From Bacillus sp. AFS037270 (GTDB taxonomy: Bacteria > Bacillota > Bacilli > Bacillales_B > DSM-18226), in contig NZ_NUNF01000014.1 of NCBI RefSeq assembly GCF_002585305.1, positions 313,841-363,121 on the forward strand: a stretch of DNA of 49,281 bases, read 5' to 3'. A program made the translations under genes and the position numbers. How positions within the stretch are numbered: position 1 is the stretch's first letter; the number at the start of each line of letters is the position of its first letter. The notes under the pieces are model-generated. The model saw only the letters and a program-made list of their open reading frames with translations, ran no database searches and was not told the origin of the DNA. Below are positions 34,010 to 42,214 of this stretch, piece by piece.

Positions 34010-34102
34010 ATGGAGAAAAATATCGACAAACAACTGCTACATCTGGGGACAACCGCAGCTGATAATTTTAATGTTAAAAGATTTGAAAGCAATAACCACT
34101 AA
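34010..34102 (+). CDS. Possible 30-residue small protein after amiS
   Basis: GAGGAGG (overlapping the amiS 3' end) lies seven bases before ATG 34010, which opens a 30-codon frame, MEKNIDKQLLHLGTTAADNF onward, ending TAA 34102. It fits the 110-base gap between amiS and the SDR gene, with the SDR ribosome site right after it. No family is recognised. Good translation signals support it; it may also be the remnant of a longer gene. Confidence 0.35.
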   Translation: MEKNIDKQLLHLGTTAADNFNVKRFESNNH

Positions 34103-34118
34103 TTTGGAGGTGTGAAGA

Positions 34119-34784
34119 TTGAAAACGATCTTGATTACAGGGGCAGGTACAGGGCTTGGTAAAGAACTTGCCCTCGCATATGCCCAGGAAGGAAATCGGA
34201 TCATTCTAGTTGGTAGAACGCAATCTCATTTGGATGAAGTAAGACAAATGATAGAAAAGACAAATGGAAGTGCTATATCAGCGACCTGTGATATTACAGA
34301 TTCTAATAGGGTTGAGCAATTGCTCTACCATTTGAATGAAACTGAAAAAATTGATCTAGTGATTAATAATGCAGGTATCGGTTACTTCGGTCCCTTGCAA
34401 GAAATCTCAGCTGATAGGATCAGTCACATGATCGATACGAATGTAAAAGGAACGATTTATGTAACAAAAGCAATATTGCCGACCTTCTTGGAACGAAATG
34501 CCGGAAAAATCATGAACATTATTTCAACAGCTGGATTGCGTGGGAAAGTTCATGAAACAGCCTATTGTGCAAGTAAGTTTGCCATTCGAGGGTTTACTGA
34601 AGCATTAGTAAAAGAGTTAGAGAGTACTTCGATTTCTGTTTCCGGTGTCTATATGGGGGGGATGGATACTCCTTTTTGGGATGAAAATAACTTTGTGACT
34701 GACCGTTCAAGATTAAAATCTGCAAAAGAAGTGGCATTGGAAATACTAGAAAGAGAAAATGAAACCGGGTTGATTATTGATTGA
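34119..34784 (+). CDS. Short-chain dehydrogenase/reductase
   Basis: A 221-residue classical SDR. TGAGTGLGKE (about residues 6-15) binds the cofactor, NNAGIGYFG is the NNAG motif, and Tyr/Lys are in the YCASKFAIRG segment (near residues 148-152). It starts at TTG 34119 behind GGAGGTG. It is a little short for the family (about 230-250), ending right after the second substrate loop. Substrate unknown; the neighbouring channel and small frame give no clue. Confidence 0.82.
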   Translation: MKTILITGAGTGLGKELALAYAQEGNRIILVGRTQSHLDEVRQMIEKTNGSAISATCDITDSNRVEQLLYHLNETEKIDLVINNAGIGYFGPLQEISADRISHMIDTNVKGTIYVTKAILPTFLERNAGKIMNIISTAGLRGKVHETAYCASKFAIRGFTEALVKELESTSISVSGVYMGGMDTPFWDENNFVTDRSRLKSAKEVALEILERENETGLIID

Positions 34785-34894
34785 TCGTTTTATCCTTAAC
34801 GGTATCCCTTGCTAACCACTTAACTGCTATCTTAAGTAAATCCATTTAAGAAATACTGCCTTTAATAGTTAATTTCACAAAGTGAAAAAGAGAA

Positions 34895-34923
34895 TTGACA
34901 AAAATTATAACTTAAAATATTAG
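34895..34923 (+). promoter_or_regulatory. Sigma-A promoter in the gap before the DUF3231 gene
   Basis: TTGACA (34895-34900), a 17-base spacer and TATTAG (34918-34923). TTTCAC-aaa-GTGAAA (34873-34887) lies just upstream and could be an operator. The start codon is about 160 bases away; the rest of the gap (34785-35080) is AT-rich and featureless. Confidence 0.5.
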
Positions 34924-35080
34924 CCATAAAAAGTAAATAAATTTATTAAATCGAGTAGTATGATACTGCTAAATTAAGGGATATTATGAAGTTTAAATGA
35001 AATAGTAAGCATGTTTTATTATTTATTGGAAAAAATACCATCATAACAAAGAATATCCAAAGTTTGGTGGGATTTGAAAC

Positions 35081-35608
35081 ATGAAACTATTTGACATGAT
35101 ACATGATGCATTTGAGCCCTTTATGGATGGGGAGAAAAGACCATTGAATGTGATGGAGGTTTCTAACCTTTGGTTTTTTCTTTTAGGTACAGAGACCACT
35201 ATGCGTAATGAAGAAATTGGTTACAACATAGCTCTTGATCCAGAACTGAAACAAATTTTAAAGGATATCAGAGAAACTGTACATGTCCCGATTCGAGACG
35301 AGCTGATCGAGTTTCTTAAGAAAGAAGGTATCCCATTAACGAAAACTACGTCTGAAAAACCACTCGGGGATTTTCAAAATATACCGGAGGGCGCAAAGCT
35401 AAATGACGAAGAACTGGTTAACCTCATGTCCTATAATCTGGCGATGGGAGTCAATTATGCCGCCAGGGGCCTAACTGAATCGATACGGGCAGATGTTGGA
35501 TTACTTTTTTCAAAAATTATCATGAGAAAGACTATGGCGGGGTTAACAGTAAAACAGTACTTAGAACGGCATGAGTGGCTTCGTATTCCGCCCTATTACA
35601 AAGGTTAA
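35081..35608 (+). CDS. Single-domain DUF3231 protein
   Basis: A 175-residue all-helical protein resembling one half of the DUF3231 family, which usually has two such repeats in about 330 residues. Recognisable parts are LNVMEVSNLWFFLLGTETTMRNEEIGYNIALDPELKQIL and the DELIEFLKKEGIPL segment. The family is common in spore-forming Bacillaceae and has a predicted ferritin-like helical bundle; its function is unknown. It is transcribed alone between its own promoter and a terminator. Confidence 0.7.
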   Translation: MKLFDMIHDAFEPFMDGEKRPLNVMEVSNLWFFLLGTETTMRNEEIGYNIALDPELKQILKDIRETVHVPIRDELIEFLKKEGIPLTKTTSEKPLGDFQNIPEGAKLNDEELVNLMSYNLAMGVNYAARGLTESIRADVGLLFSKIIMRKTMAGLTVKQYLERHEWLRIPPYYKG

Positions 35609-35638
35609 TTTTAAGAGAACGGATTAATTATGTAGAAA

Positions 35639-35665
35639 AACCTGCCTTCATTATGGCAGGTTATT
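35639..35665 (+). terminator. Terminator after the DUF3231 gene
   Basis: AACCTGCC-ttcattat-GGCAGGTT, followed by ATTTCT. The rest of the gap to 35996 shows only AT-rich sequence and the extended -10 below. Confidence 0.75.
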
Positions 35666-35940
35666 TCTATTGCTCCGATTATTTCTCCTCTTGAGGGTAG
35701 TGTTATTGGAGGGTTGGTAGATTCCTATTTTAAAAGTAGCATATAAAAAAATTTATCAGAAATTGGATGTTCTTGACTTAAACTAGATCATATTGTTAAT
35801 TACCCGGGAAATGTGAAAGTTTTTAGAGGAGTTTGTCGAATTCCTTTGGGGAATTGTTGAAGATGGTTTAATAAATAGAAATTGTCAGTTTTTGAAGTGA
35901 ATGAAAAAAGTAGAAGATACCTATATCGGGTAGCGATACA

Positions 35941-35949
35941 TGGTATAAT
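35941..35949 (+). promoter_or_regulatory. Extended -10 promoter of the DUF4153 gene
   Basis: TGGTATAAT gives a TG-N-TATAAT extended -10, 48 bases before the start codon; no clear -35 is seen. Confidence 0.45.
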
Positions 35950-35996
35950 TCCATTAGAAATAAATGGAAGTTTATATAAAGGGAGGTTTGAAGAAG

Positions 35997-37742
35997 ATGA
36001 ATTGGTTGAAAAAGTTTAAAGACCGACTTACTGGGTTGACTGATGCCATTAGCCGTTTCCCTTTAACCACATTATTCTTGTTAGCTGCAGCCGTGATTAA
36101 TGCCTATTCGATTATCACGGAAAAGGATGATATCAAATTACTTTTAACCTTTATATTGGGTGCATTCCTTAGTGCAGTTGCTCAGGTTAGTTATGAACGA
36201 TTCTTTTCTAAATATTCGTCTCGACTGGCGCTAATGGGAGCGGCGATTATCCTAACGGGTGGATACTACTTGATTGTTAGACCAGCTCCAAATTTAAGTA
36301 CAGAGATTGAAATTAGAACCGTTGTGGCCATGTTTGCGCTGCTTTGGGCCTTCATCTGGGCGCCCGTAATCAAAAGCAACACTAGTTTTAATAAAAGCTT
36401 CATGATTCCCTTTAAGTCATTTTTTATTTCCCTGTTTTTCTCTGGTATTATCTACGGCGGGATATCGATTATCCTTGTAGCCTTTAATGAGCTGATTTTT
36501 AAGATTGGTTATACGGCTTACCCACATACAGCTAACCTAATATTTATTCTTTTTGCACCTTTATACTTCCTATCGCTTATCCCTGATTATTCAAGGGCGA
36601 AGGGCGACACGGTTGATCAAGCTGCACATTGTCCGGCGTTTTTGAGAATACTGCTATCATATATTTTCATTCCACTAGTAGCAGTGTTCACGCTCATCTT
36701 AGTGCTCTATATTTTTAAAAATATCACCGGGGCATTTTGGGCTGATAACTTACTTGAACCTATGCTTGTCTCTTATTCTATTACGGTTATTTTGCTTTAT
36801 ATCTTAGTTAGTGAGCTTGAGAATAAGTTTACGGTCTTTTTTAGAAAGGTTTTTCCTAAGGTATTAATCCCCATTGTTCTCTTTCAGGTTGCCTCTTCGC
36901 TCATAAGTTTAAGTGAAACAGGCGTTACACATACCCGTTATTATGTGATTTTATTTGGTGTATTTGCTATAATTGCGGGTGTTTTATTGAGCTTTTTACC
37001 TGTACGGAAAAATGGAATTCTTGCGGCTTTGTTGATTATTTTTTCAGCCATTTCGATTGTTCCTCCTGTGGATGCATTTACTATAAGTAGAAACAGTCAG
37101 ATTGCTATCCTTGAAAATGAGCTCTTAAAATATGATATGCTCGAAAATAATAAAATTAAGCCTAACGATTCGGTTTCTGAAAAGGATAGAAAGATTATTA
37201 CCAATACTGTTCAATACTTAGACCGCATGGGATATATAAAGGAGATTTCTTGGTTACCGAGGAATTTTGATGTTTATAAGGATTTTAAGGATACTTTCGG
37301 TTTTCATGAGTATCAAGAGTCGGGGGATGAAAACCAATCTGTGTACCTGACGATGGTGCCATCAATGCCGATTAATATAGAAGGATTTGATCGATTTATT
37401 CAAATGGATCTTTATCAATTTGATAACGATGGTGAGAAGGAGATTAACGATTTTGAGAAGGCGGGTAAAACCTATACCCTTGTTTCAGATACAAAAGGAA
37501 AACGTATTGATTTGAAATTGGTGGGAGAAGACAGACAAGAGCTTATCCGTTTTAACACACAGGAAATCTTTGATAAGTTCTATCATTACAATGCAACTAA
37601 GGGCACGATAACAGCGGAAGAAGCTACGTTCACAAAGGAAAACAGGCGTGCCAAACTGACGATTGTGGTGCAAAATGTAAGTATTGAAAAACCAAATAAC
37701 CAGAATAACGCAGGGTTATTTGTGTTTATTCAAATTAAATAG
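35997..37742 (+). CDS. DUF4153-family membrane protein
   Basis: A 581-residue protein with about ten to twelve hydrophobic helices in residues 20-360 and a soluble, probably extracytoplasmic C-terminal domain (about 365-581) rich in acidic and aromatic residues. The membrane part resembles the DUF4153 family, of unknown function. GGGAGG precedes ATG 35997; an in-frame ATG at 35964 would overlap that site. It is transcribed alone and ends at a good terminator. Confidence 0.7.
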   Translation: MNWLKKFKDRLTGLTDAISRFPLTTLFLLAAAVINAYSIITEKDDIKLLLTFILGAFLSAVAQVSYERFFSKYSSRLALMGAAIILTGGYYLIVRPAPNLSTEIEIRTVVAMFALLWAFIWAPVIKSNTSFNKSFMIPFKSFFISLFFSGIIYGGISIILVAFNELIFKIGYTAYPHTANLIFILFAPLYFLSLIPDYSRAKGDTVDQAAHCPAFLRILLSYIFIPLVAVFTLILVLYIFKNITGAFWADNLLEPMLVSYSITVILLYILVSELENKFTVFFRKVFPKVLIPIVLFQVASSLISLSETGVTHTRYYVILFGVFAIIAGVLLSFLPVRKNGILAALLIIFSAISIVPPVDAFTISRNSQIAILENELLKYDMLENNKIKPNDSVSEKDRKIITNTVQYLDRMGYIKEISWLPRNFDVYKDFKDTFGFHEYQESGDENQSVYLTMVPSMPINIEGFDRFIQMDLYQFDNDGEKEINDFEKAGKTYTLVSDTKGKRIDLKLVGEDRQELIRFNTQEIFDKFYHYNATKGTITAEEATFTKENRRAKLTIVVQNVSIEKPNNQNNAGLFVFIQIK

Positions 37743-37770
37743 GATGGCTTTTTCATTCCAAATTATTAGA

Positions 37771-37794
37771 CCCCTCCTAGTCTGGAGGGGTTTT
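37771..37794 (+). terminator. Terminator after the DUF4153 gene
   Basis: CCCCTCC-tagtct-GGAGGGG followed by TTTT. Confidence 0.85.
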
Positions 37795-37959
37795 AAGTGT
37801 GTGGTGGAATTTATTTTTATATTAGTAATTTCCAAGAATACAGGAAAATAGATTGAACGACTTTAGGTCGAAAGAACGGTTTCTTGCAACTGCGGTCAAA
37901 AATTGTTTTATTTCCTCGAATGCTGTCATTGAACGTGACAATTAAGGAAAGGGGGTGAG

Positions 37960-38808
37960 ATGTTGCACTTCCGATCGTTTATTATACCAGCTCTTATGGC
38001 TGGAGCCGCATTGTTTTTGCCAAACCAAGCATCTGCCGAGAAGCCTGAGCCAAGTGAACAAGCTAGTTCACATTTGGTGGAAGCGCAGTCTTCTTTGAAA
38101 AAAGCAGAGAATGTTGTAACCAAGGTCGACGTGCCTTCGAAACCACAACAGGCAAAACCTACAGTGGAAAAAAAGCCTGAGGTCACTGTACCCTCTAGTA
38201 AAGCACAAACTCCGGCTGTCCAACGTGGGCTGAAACAAGCGGTCACTAAAAAAACAACCGCAGTACCCAAATCATTGCCTGCTCAGGCAAAAGGAAATGG
38301 AAATGGAAATGGGCATTCTGCGATAAAGCAGAATGAAAAGCCCGCTGTTGTTCCCACCGTTCAGGTCAAAAAAAGTGAGCCTGAAGCGAAAAAAGCTTCT
38401 ACACCGACTGATGCCGAAGTGGTAAAAAGAACAACCGTTCCAAATGAGCCTGTTCCAGTCGAGTTCAAGGCTAAGAAGTTTGAGCGTATGGAACCGGTTG
38501 TACCGGTGAAGCCGGATAAGGACAAGGTCCCTGCTGAAAAGGAAGAACTTCCAACAGTAGACCAGACCCTTAACCAAACTCAGCGCTCTAGCGGTTTAGG
38601 CGGCGGCCAGTCTAATGACCGTGTTAGCCAAAGTTTACATACAATTAGCTTTTTAGAAAAATGGTTTGAGTGGAATAAGGACTATGAGATCAAGCTTGTC
38701 CAGCCATTCCTTTCCCGGTATGCCCTAAAGCATCACCAATGGGTAAATGCACCGCCAGCACCACCACCGCAAACAGCTCCTTTTTATAAAACTGTTACCC
38801 GCAGCTAA
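37960..38808 (+). CDS. Secreted Lys/Pro/Val-rich low-complexity protein
   Basis: A 282-residue protein with a signal peptide (residues 1-26, ending NQASA before EKPEPSE). A long disordered Lys/Pro/Val/Glu-rich region follows (about 27-205), including NGNGNGHSAIKQNEKPAV, and a more ordered C-terminus (about 215-282) with HTISFLEKWFEWNKDYEIKLVQPF and a proline run APPAPPPQT. An AAAGGGGGTGAG site precedes the ATG. No LPXTG or wall-binding motif is seen. The 'HSAI' segment echoes the repeats of the following gene, 39 bases later, suggesting related surface or spore-associated functions. No known family is recognised. Confidence 0.65.
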   Translation: MLHFRSFIIPALMAGAALFLPNQASAEKPEPSEQASSHLVEAQSSLKKAENVVTKVDVPSKPQQAKPTVEKKPEVTVPSSKAQTPAVQRGLKQAVTKKTTAVPKSLPAQAKGNGNGNGHSAIKQNEKPAVVPTVQVKKSEPEAKKASTPTDAEVVKRTTVPNEPVPVEFKAKKFERMEPVVPVKPDKDKVPAEKEELPTVDQTLNQTQRSSGLGGGQSNDRVSQSLHTISFLEKWFEWNKDYEIKLVQPFLSRYALKHHQWVNAPPAPPPQTAPFYKTVTRS

Positions 38809-38847
38809 AGCCTACGGAACACACAAATAAAAGGAGCGAATTTTAAA

Positions 38848-40230
38848 ATGAAACATTATTTAAACCCTAATAAAGTAATGAAATCTTTTGTATTAGCAGG
38901 TGCATTGTCATTTGGAGTTTTTGCTGGAGGTCACTTTACACTGGCTGCTGGATTAGAGCATGGAAAAGCAGGACAAAATGCAAAAGTGAAAGTTGAAAAT
39001 GTGGAAAAGCATGTTAATAAGCCTGCTGTTTCTGTAAAGCCAGTTGTAAAAGAAGTTAAGGTTCAGCCTAAAGCTGAAAAAGTAGTTAAGTCTCAAGCAA
39101 GCGTTCATGCAAGCGAGACAGCAAAAGAGCATGCGAATAAAGAACACTCTGCTATTTTTAAAACACCTACCAAAACTGAAGAGGCTGTAACTGAAGAAGT
39201 TCCAGTTCAAAAACCTGTAGTGGAAGAGAAGGCAGAAGCTCAAACAACTGAACCTGTTGAAGCAACTGAGGTTGAAAAAGAAGAAGTTAAAGCCGAAACT
39301 CCTAAAACAGAAGATGAAGTGTCTGTGAAAGAGGATGAAAAGTCAACTGAAGTGGAAGCTGATCAAACAGTGAAATCCGAGGAAAAAGATGATGACGCTA
39401 GCGCAGTAAAAACTGAAGAAAAAGATGACGATGCAGATAAGGATGCTGATTCTAAGAAAGCCGTGAAAGACCAAACAGCTGTGGTAAAAACGAAAGACGA
39501 AGAAGAAGCAGAGGCAACTTTGGAAGATGTTGAAAAAGAAGACGTAGAATCAACTTTAGAAGACGTTGAAAAAGAAGATGTAGAGTCAACTTTAGAAGAT
39601 GTTGAAAAAGAAGCTAAGGTAAAACCTTCTGCTGCAAAAAAAGCAAAATCTCAAGCAAGTGCGCATGCAAGTGCATCAGCGTGGGAGCATGCAAATAAAG
39701 AACACTCTGCTATCTTTGCTAATGGCGAAGTTTCTGAAGAGCAGCCTGCTGTTGAAGTAGAAGCAGACGATGAAGCAGTAGTAGCTCCAGAAGTAAAAGA
39801 TGAAGATCAAGTAGCTGTTGAAGAAAAAGCTGAAGCAACTGAAGTAGAAGCAGATGATGAAGCAGTAGTAGCTCCAGAAGTGAAAGATGAAGATCAAGTA
39901 GCTGTTAAAGAAAAAACTGAAGCAACTGAAGTAGAAGCAGATGATGAAGCGGTAGTAGCTCCAGAAGTGAAAGACGAAGATCAAGTAGCTGTTGAAGAAA
40001 AAGCTGAAGCAACTGAAGTAGAAGCAGACGATGAAGCAGTAGTAACTCCAGAAGTGAAAGACGAAGATCAAGTCACTACTGAAGAAAAGACTGAAGCAAC
40101 CGAAGTAGAAGCGGATGATACAGCAGTGGTAACTTCTGAAGTTGATGCAGAAGATCAAACTGTAACAGAAGAGAATGCCGAAGAAACTGAAGCTGTTGTA
40201 ACAGAAGCTGCAGTAGCAGCTGAAAAGTAA
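38848..40230 (+). CDS. Secreted acidic repeat protein
   Basis: A 460-residue protein with a signal peptide (about residues 1-34, ending TLAA) and then almost entirely low-complexity sequence. Two 24-residue units, KSQASVHASETAKEHANKEH and KSQASAHASASAWEHANKEH each followed by SAIF, are encoded at 39088-39159 and 39646-39717. TLEDVEKEDVES repeats three times, and a 29-residue acidic unit starting VEADDEAVVAPEVKDEDQ repeats five times (39757-40191). It is strongly negative, likely disordered, and exported. A third, decayed 24-residue unit lies beyond the stop in another frame, so the C-terminus may be truncated. The family and role are unknown. Confidence 0.7.
   Translation: MKHYLNPNKVMKSFVLAGALSFGVFAGGHFTLAAGLEHGKAGQNAKVKVENVEKHVNKPAVSVKPVVKEVKVQPKAEKVVKSQASVHASETAKEHANKEHSAIFKTPTKTEEAVTEEVPVQKPVVEEKAEAQTTEPVEATEVEKEEVKAETPKTEDEVSVKEDEKSTEVEADQTVKSEEKDDDASAVKTEEKDDDADKDADSKKAVKDQTAVVKTKDEEEAEATLEDVEKEDVESTLEDVEKEDVESTLEDVEKEAKVKPSAAKKAKSQASAHASASAWEHANKEHSAIFANGEVSEEQPAVEVEADDEAVVAPEVKDEDQVAVEEKAEATEVEADDEAVVAPEVKDEDQVAVKEKTEATEVEADDEAVVAPEVKDEDQVAVEEKAEATEVEADDEAVVTPEVKDEDQVTTEEKTEATEVEADDTAVVTSEVDAEDQTVTEENAEETEAVVTEAAVAAEK
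39757..40191 (+). repeat. 87-bp tandem repeat, five copies, in frame
   Basis: Units begin at 39757, 39844, 39931, 40018 and 40105, exactly 87 bp apart. The first four are nearly identical and the fifth has drifted. Each encodes 29 residues of the acidic repeat protein, so copy-number change by slippage would keep the frame. Confidence 0.9.
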
Positions 40231-40250
40231 GCACATCTGTAGCAAACTAA

Positions 40251-40382
40251 GTAAAATCTCAGGCTATTAAAGCTAGCGAACAAGCAAAAAAACACGCAGC
40301 AGTAAATTCAGCTGTAAAAGCGGTTGTGCCTGAGGATGTTGCAGTTGAGGATACATCTGTTGAAGCTGATACTCAAGAATAA
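40251..40382 (+). pseudogene. Out-of-frame tail of the acidic repeat protein
   Basis: In a frame different from the preceding gene, this stretch reads VKSQAIKASEQAKKHAAVNS then AVKAVVPEDVAVEDTSVEADTQE and stops at 40382. It matches the 24-residue KSQAS...AKEHA unit and the acidic unit of the gene upstream. Either the gene lost its last unit by frameshift and stop codons between 40228 and 40250, or it is a decayed duplicate. Confidence 0.6.
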
Positions 40383-40409
40383 TTTTACGGTTTAAATTTA
40401 TAAGCTAAA

Positions 40410-40448
40410 GAGTCCCTTTCGTTCATACGGAAGGGGCTTTATTTTTTT
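40410..40448 (+). terminator. Terminator after the repeat-protein locus
   Basis: AGTCCCTTTCGT pairs with ACGGAAGGGGCTT, followed by ATTTTTTT. It lies past the out-of-frame tail, so the transcript appears to include it. Confidence 0.8.
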
Positions 40449-40469
40449 GGTGAATGACAAAATAGTTTA

Positions 40470-40546
40470 GAGCTGCAAGGAAACTGTCCTTCATCTTGGC
40501 TATGAAGGACAAAAAATAGAAGGAGCTAAAAGGAAACTGTCCTTCA
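40470..40546. repeat. Direct repeat of 24 bp with an inverted partial copy
   Basis: GAGCT-NN-AAGGAAACTGTCCTTCA occurs at 40470-40493 and 40523-40546, and TGAAGGAC, the complement of its end, lies between them at 40503-40510. Each copy contains AAGGA/TCCTT half-sites. Role unknown. Confidence 0.6.
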
Positions 40547-40652
40547 CTCACTACTCCATACATATAAAGTTATTAGAGTAATTCCGATTTAAACAAAATA
40601 AAATAAGTAACGATCCTATTGGTAAGAATAAACAATAGAAAGGGGAATATCG

Positions 40653-41081
40653 ATGTTAGATTTAACTATTAGCTGGCAAGGTAAAATGGCCTTTGCAGGA
40701 ACGACCCCCTCAGGCCATGAGATCAAACTGGATGCTGCACCGGAGGTCGGTGGAGAAAATACGGGAGCAAGACCAACCGAGCTGCTCCTCCAGGCTGTTG
40801 CTGGATGTACCGGAATGGATATTATCTCAATTCTGCATAAAATGCGCCTTGAGCCCAGCTCCTTTCAAATAGATGTGGAAGGCGAGCGGGCGGAGGAACA
40901 CCCAAAACGATTTACCAACATCAACCTCCATTATGCCTTAGACGGTGACTTACCTGAAGACAAAGTCATTCGTGCGATTCAATTGTCAAAAGACAAATAC
41001 TGCTCCGTCTCCCATACCTTAAATGCCGAAATCACTGTCAGCTACTCCATAAATGGGGTTAAAGGGGAAAAGACAATATGA
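40653..41081 (+). CDS. OsmC/YhfA-family protein
   Basis: A 142-residue OsmC-superfamily protein. The two redox cysteines are Cys52 (VAGCTGMD) and Cys117 (KYCSVSHTL), as in organic hydroperoxide reductases and YhfA-like proteins. Its short N-terminus and ETGARPTELLLQA-like segment (ENTGARPTELLLQAVAGC) place it with the YhfA branch, whose substrate is not established. It stands alone and is followed by a hairpin of the GGGACGGTTCT family. Confidence 0.85.
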   Translation: MLDLTISWQGKMAFAGTTPSGHEIKLDAAPEVGGENTGARPTELLLQAVAGCTGMDIISILHKMRLEPSSFQIDVEGERAEEHPKRFTNINLHYALDGDLPEDKVIRAIQLSKDKYCSVSHTLNAEITVSYSINGVKGEKTI

Positions 41082-41137
41082 TCATGGGGACGGTTCTCCT
41101 GCTTCCAAAGCAGGAGAACTTTCCCCATGATTTTTTT
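41081..41137 (+). terminator. Terminator after the OsmC gene, GGGACGGTTCT family copy
   Basis: ATCATGGGGACGGTTCTCCT begins a long imperfect stem closed by AGGAGAACTTTCCCCATGAT and followed by TTTTTTT. Compared with the 19907 copy, the arms are extended by ATCAT/ATGAT. Confidence 0.85.
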
Positions 41138-41148
41138 AAAAATAATTA

Positions 41149-41209
41149 TTGACGTCCCACATGAAAGCGGTTATATTTAATACATAATCATAACGTCATA
41201 TAACGTTAT
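41149..41209 (+). promoter_or_regulatory. frlB promoter with overlapping cre and tandem FrlR-type operators
   Basis: TTGACG (41149-41154), a 17-base spacer and TATATT (41172-41177). The spacer and -10 overlap TGAAAGCGGTTATA (41162-41175), a cre-like box with one mismatch. Downstream are tandem ATAACGTCAT and ATAACGTTAT (41190-41209). ATAACGTTAT also lies before the GntR gene (43081). Confidence 0.6.
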
Positions 41210-41228
41210 AATAAAAGGAGAGAATAAG

Positions 41229-42197
41229 ATGAACCCAGTAAACGTAATTAACACGATTAATTCTCAAACAGAACAAGGGATTACCGAAGTATATTTAGTA
41301 GCTTGCGGTGGATCGTTGGTGGATATGTATCCATCTAAATACTTCCTTGAAAGCGAAGCTAGAAAAATTGTAACAGGGCTTTACACAGCTAATGAGTTTG
41401 TTCATGCGACACCAAAAAGACTAAACAAAGATTCCCTTGTAATCGTATGTTCCCACGGCGGAAATACACCAGAATCGGTTGAAGCTGCAAAAGTAGCAAA
41501 AGAGCACGGTGCACATACCATTGGTTTAACGCATAACAATGAAGCAGCATTATTAAGCTATTCTGATCATGCCTTTGTCTATGAGTGGGGCGCAGACACG
41601 GATGTGAAAAATAACCCAATGGCCATCATCTTAGAACTAGTAGTGGAGACCCTTCATGTTACAGAAGGATATGCCCACTATGAAGCATTCCAAAACGGAA
41701 TCGGAAAAATCAACGGAATCATTAAAAAAGGTGAACAACAAGTAGCCGAAAGAACGAAGGAATTTGCAGATAAGTACAAAGATGAAGAGTTATTTTATAT
41801 CTTATCAAGCGGTGCGTCTTACGGACATGCTTATGGATTCTCGATTTGTTCTCTAATGGAAATGCAATGGCTGAATGCTGCATCGATCCATTCAGGTGAG
41901 TACTTCCACGGACCATTTGAAGTAACCGACAAAGAAACTCCATTTATCTTATTAATGAACGAAGGCCGCACACGTGCATTGGATGAAAGGGCAAAAACAT
42001 TCCTCGGGCAGTACGCTGAAAAAGTAGAAGTAGTCGATGCGAAAGAATTAGGAATCAATACAATTGCCGATGAAGTAGTAGAGTTCTTTAACCCGATTCT
42101 TTTCTACAGCATTATGTGTGTCTATCGTGCCGCATTAGCTGATGTTCGGAATCATCCATTAGAAACTCGCCGTTATATGGGGAAAGTATCTTACTAA
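41229..42197 (+). CDS. frlB: SIS-domain fructosamine-6-phosphate deglycase
   Basis: A 322-residue protein with two SIS (sugar isomerase) halves; VACGGSLVDMYPSKYFLESEA and CSHGGNTPESVEAAKVAKEH are typical of the phospho-sugar site. It resembles FrlB, which splits fructosamine 6-phosphates (from glycated amino acids) into glucose 6-phosphate and the amino acid. A kinase of FrlD type follows 17 bases downstream and a GntR regulator after that, reproducing the enzymatic core of the B. subtilis frl operon. Good AAAGGAGAG ribosome site. Confidence 0.85.
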   Translation: MNPVNVINTINSQTEQGITEVYLVACGGSLVDMYPSKYFLESEARKIVTGLYTANEFVHATPKRLNKDSLVIVCSHGGNTPESVEAAKVAKEHGAHTIGLTHNNEAALLSYSDHAFVYEWGADTDVKNNPMAIILELVVETLHVTEGYAHYEAFQNGIGKINGIIKKGEQQVAERTKEFADKYKDEELFYILSSGASYGHAYGFSICSLMEMQWLNAASIHSGEYFHGPFEVTDKETPFILLMNEGRTRALDERAKTFLGQYAEKVEVVDAKELGINTIADEVVEFFNPILFYSIMCVYRAALADVRNHPLETRRYMGKVSY

Positions 42198-42214
42198 AAT
42201 CGAGGGTGAATAAT

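Noticed and set aside
39757..40191. Five regular repeats considered as a CRISPR-like array
   Set aside because: Units are directly adjacent with no unique spacers, stay in frame and encode protein; no cas genes in the window.
39676..40245. A 189-codon - strand frame opposite the acidic repeats
   Set aside because: Phe/Tyr/Cys-rich mirror of the Glu/Val/Ala repeat codons; an artefact of the tandem repeat.
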